A stretch of DNA of 6,112 bases, taken from Candidatus Atribacteria bacterium (GTDB lineage: Bacteria; Atribacterota; Atribacteria; Atribacterales; Atribacteraceae). Below, piece after piece: positions 5,563 to 6,112 of this stretch. Position numbers and translations under genes: made by a program. Where the stretch lies: positions 1 to 6,112 of the forward strand of contig JAPLGF010000158.1 of the NCBI GenBank assembly GCA_026390275.1, given 5' to 3'. Every line of letters starts with the position of its first letter. The stretch's first letter is position 1. The notes beneath the pieces are model-generated. The model was not told the DNA's origin, ran no database searches, and saw only the letters and a program-made list of their open reading frames with translations.

Positions 5563-5592
5563 ACGCCTCCTTTTGGGAGGCGTTTCTTTTTT
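5563..5592 (+). terminator. Rho-independent terminator, plus strand
   Basis: ACGCCTCC (5563-5570) pairs with GGAGGCGT (5576-5583) around TTTTG, followed by a T-rich tail TTCTTTTTT. The T-run is only on the plus-strand 3' side, so it works rightward. No plus-strand gene ends before it: the nearest gene (4795-5472) is on the minus strand and its start faces this element. Confidence 0.85.
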
Positions 5593-5802
5593 AGATCGAC
5601 CGCAGTTTGCAACTTATCTTACCCCCTTTCACCAATAACTCCTCTGTGTTCTTCCTGTTCGATTCATTCAGCCACCGGACCTCGATTATCCAAGGTTCCA
5701 GGGGTACGCTAAACAATAATGAATAATGTATTTATTATCTGCTTTTCAATATTTGCATTACCTTCTGTTCCTGCATAAGCGCTATAAACCGCGCTAACCC
5801 AC
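5593..5802. other. Stretch without a recognised gene
   Basis: Between the terminator and the palindromic repeat I recognise no gene, tRNA or known RNA. The minus strand has a short open frame without a start codon (about 5735 down to a stop at 5591-5593, ending GGKISCKLRSI) that could be the tail of an unrecognised gene. The right part (5713-5760) is AT-rich. Confidence 0.4.
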
Positions 5803-5829
5803 ATAACTTAATAACTTAGTGCCAGGCAC
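5803..5829. repeat. Dispersed palindromic repeat, copy 5, at the broken transposase end
   Basis: ATAACTTAATAACTT (5803-5817) is followed after one base by GTGCCAGGCAC (5819-5829), the same two modules, in the same order and orientation, as at 4703-4730. On the minus strand the transposase frame runs straight into it and takes its stop codon from the repeat. Confidence 0.8.
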
Positions 5830-6064
5830 ACCTATAACTTCCATAGATGGGTACGGACTGCCCCAGGAAATGGACCTGGTTCTGATCCGTCCCGATCTCC
5901 AGGAACTTGATCTGATATCGCTTTTCGATGTCCAGACAGATGTTTCTGAGTACCTCATCAACGGTCTCGTCAAAGACGACTCGCCGGTATTTTGCCAGAA
6001 ATATCAGATGGTAAATCAATACGGTGATATTATGGCTCTTGTGAATATATTCGCTGGTACTCAC
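5816..6064 (-). mobile_element. tnpA: IS200/IS605-family TnpA-like transposase, 3'-truncated and HUH-defective
   Basis: The minus-strand frame starts at GTG (6062-6064) and reads MSTSEYIHKSHNITVLIYHL, AKYRRVVFDETVDEVLRNIC, then IKFLEIGTD, a clear Y1 (HUH) single-strand transposase of the IS200/IS605 group. Family homology ends after VPIY at residue 74 (plus-strand 5843); the last eight residues are encoded by junction and palindromic repeat sequence. Full-length enzymes are about 130-150 residues, so the catalytic Tyr is missing. In addition, the HUH motif reads Gln63-Val-His65 where the family has His-Val-His, so one metal-binding His is lost. It cannot transpose by itself. It is related to, but not the same copy as, the transposase tail at 1260-1364. 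Confidence 0.85.
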
Positions 6065-6078
6065 AAACCAATTCTACG

Positions 6079-6091
6079 CCGCAAGTGGCGG
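6079..6091 (-). repeat. Subterminal hairpin upstream of the IS200-like transposase
   Basis: CCGC (6079-6082) and GCGG (6088-6091) pair around five bases, about 15 bases upstream of the transposase start. IS200/IS605 elements carry small imperfect hairpins near their ends that TnpA recognises, so this probably belongs to the left end of the element. The cleavage site itself cannot be placed. Confidence 0.45.
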
Positions 6092-6112
6092 GGAATACAA
6101 CTCGGAGAGATT

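Noticed and set aside
5591..5735. Short minus-strand open frame ending GGKISCKLRSI
   Set aside because: It has no start codon and no recognised family; at about 45 codons it can arise by chance, so it is mentioned only within the gene-free stretch.
1..6112. CRISPR array, rRNA or tRNA genes
   Set aside because: No regularly spaced direct repeats with spacers, no rRNA-like sequence and no cloverleaf or T-loop signature were seen on either strand.

Overview
The window looks like a decayed, rearranged stretch of an anaerobe-type bacterial chromosome assembled from blocks of different origin. The left third is AT-rich and carries TRAP-transporter substrate-binding proteins. The middle (about 2798-4707) is visibly GC-richer and is a remnant of a type I restriction-modification locus. 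Short palindromic repeats and transposase scraps sit at block edges. Orphan TRAP binding proteins together with REP/RAYT-type debris would fit an Atribacterota- or Clostridia-like anaerobe, but no taxonomic marker is present, so this is a weak inference.

Layout. 1-654: C-terminal part of a TRAP solute-binding protein, running in from outside the window. 661-1115: a broken von Willebrand A (VWA) gene with its start missing and two frameshifts. 1132-1208: an imperfect inverted repeat resembling an integron attC site. 1227-1364: a palindromic repeat and the C-terminal tail of a REP-associated (Y1) transposase. 1435-2484: a complete secreted DctP-family binding protein without membrane-subunit genes. 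2485-2797: no gene, but two or three dispersed repeats. 2798-4707: the last 15 codons of HsdS, an intact XRE-ImmA/IrrE protein, a DUF4411 PIN-like toxin gene with its middle deleted, and a truncated, frameshifted hsdR. 4702-4760: palindromic repeat plus a short tandem repeat. 4795-5472 (minus): an intact NYN-domain protein. 5539-5592: tandem hairpins ending in a strong plus-strand terminator. 5803-6064 (minus): the same palindromic repeat fused to the broken end of an IS200/IS605-type transposase.

How it fits together. The most interesting unit is the middle block. Its original order appears to have been hsdS - XRE/ImmA - DUF4411 - hsdR, i.e. a toxin-antitoxin-like pair inside a type I restriction operon. 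Every component except the XRE/ImmA protein has been broken by truncation, deletion or nonsense mutation. The left edge of the block lies close to, and the right edge directly at, copies of the GTGCCAGG-type palindrome with ATAACTT repeats. The same repeat also caps the broken transposase at the right end, which suggests that these elements mark recombination or insertion points. Only three genes look functional: the DctP-family binding protein, the XRE-ImmA/IrrE protein and the NYN protein.
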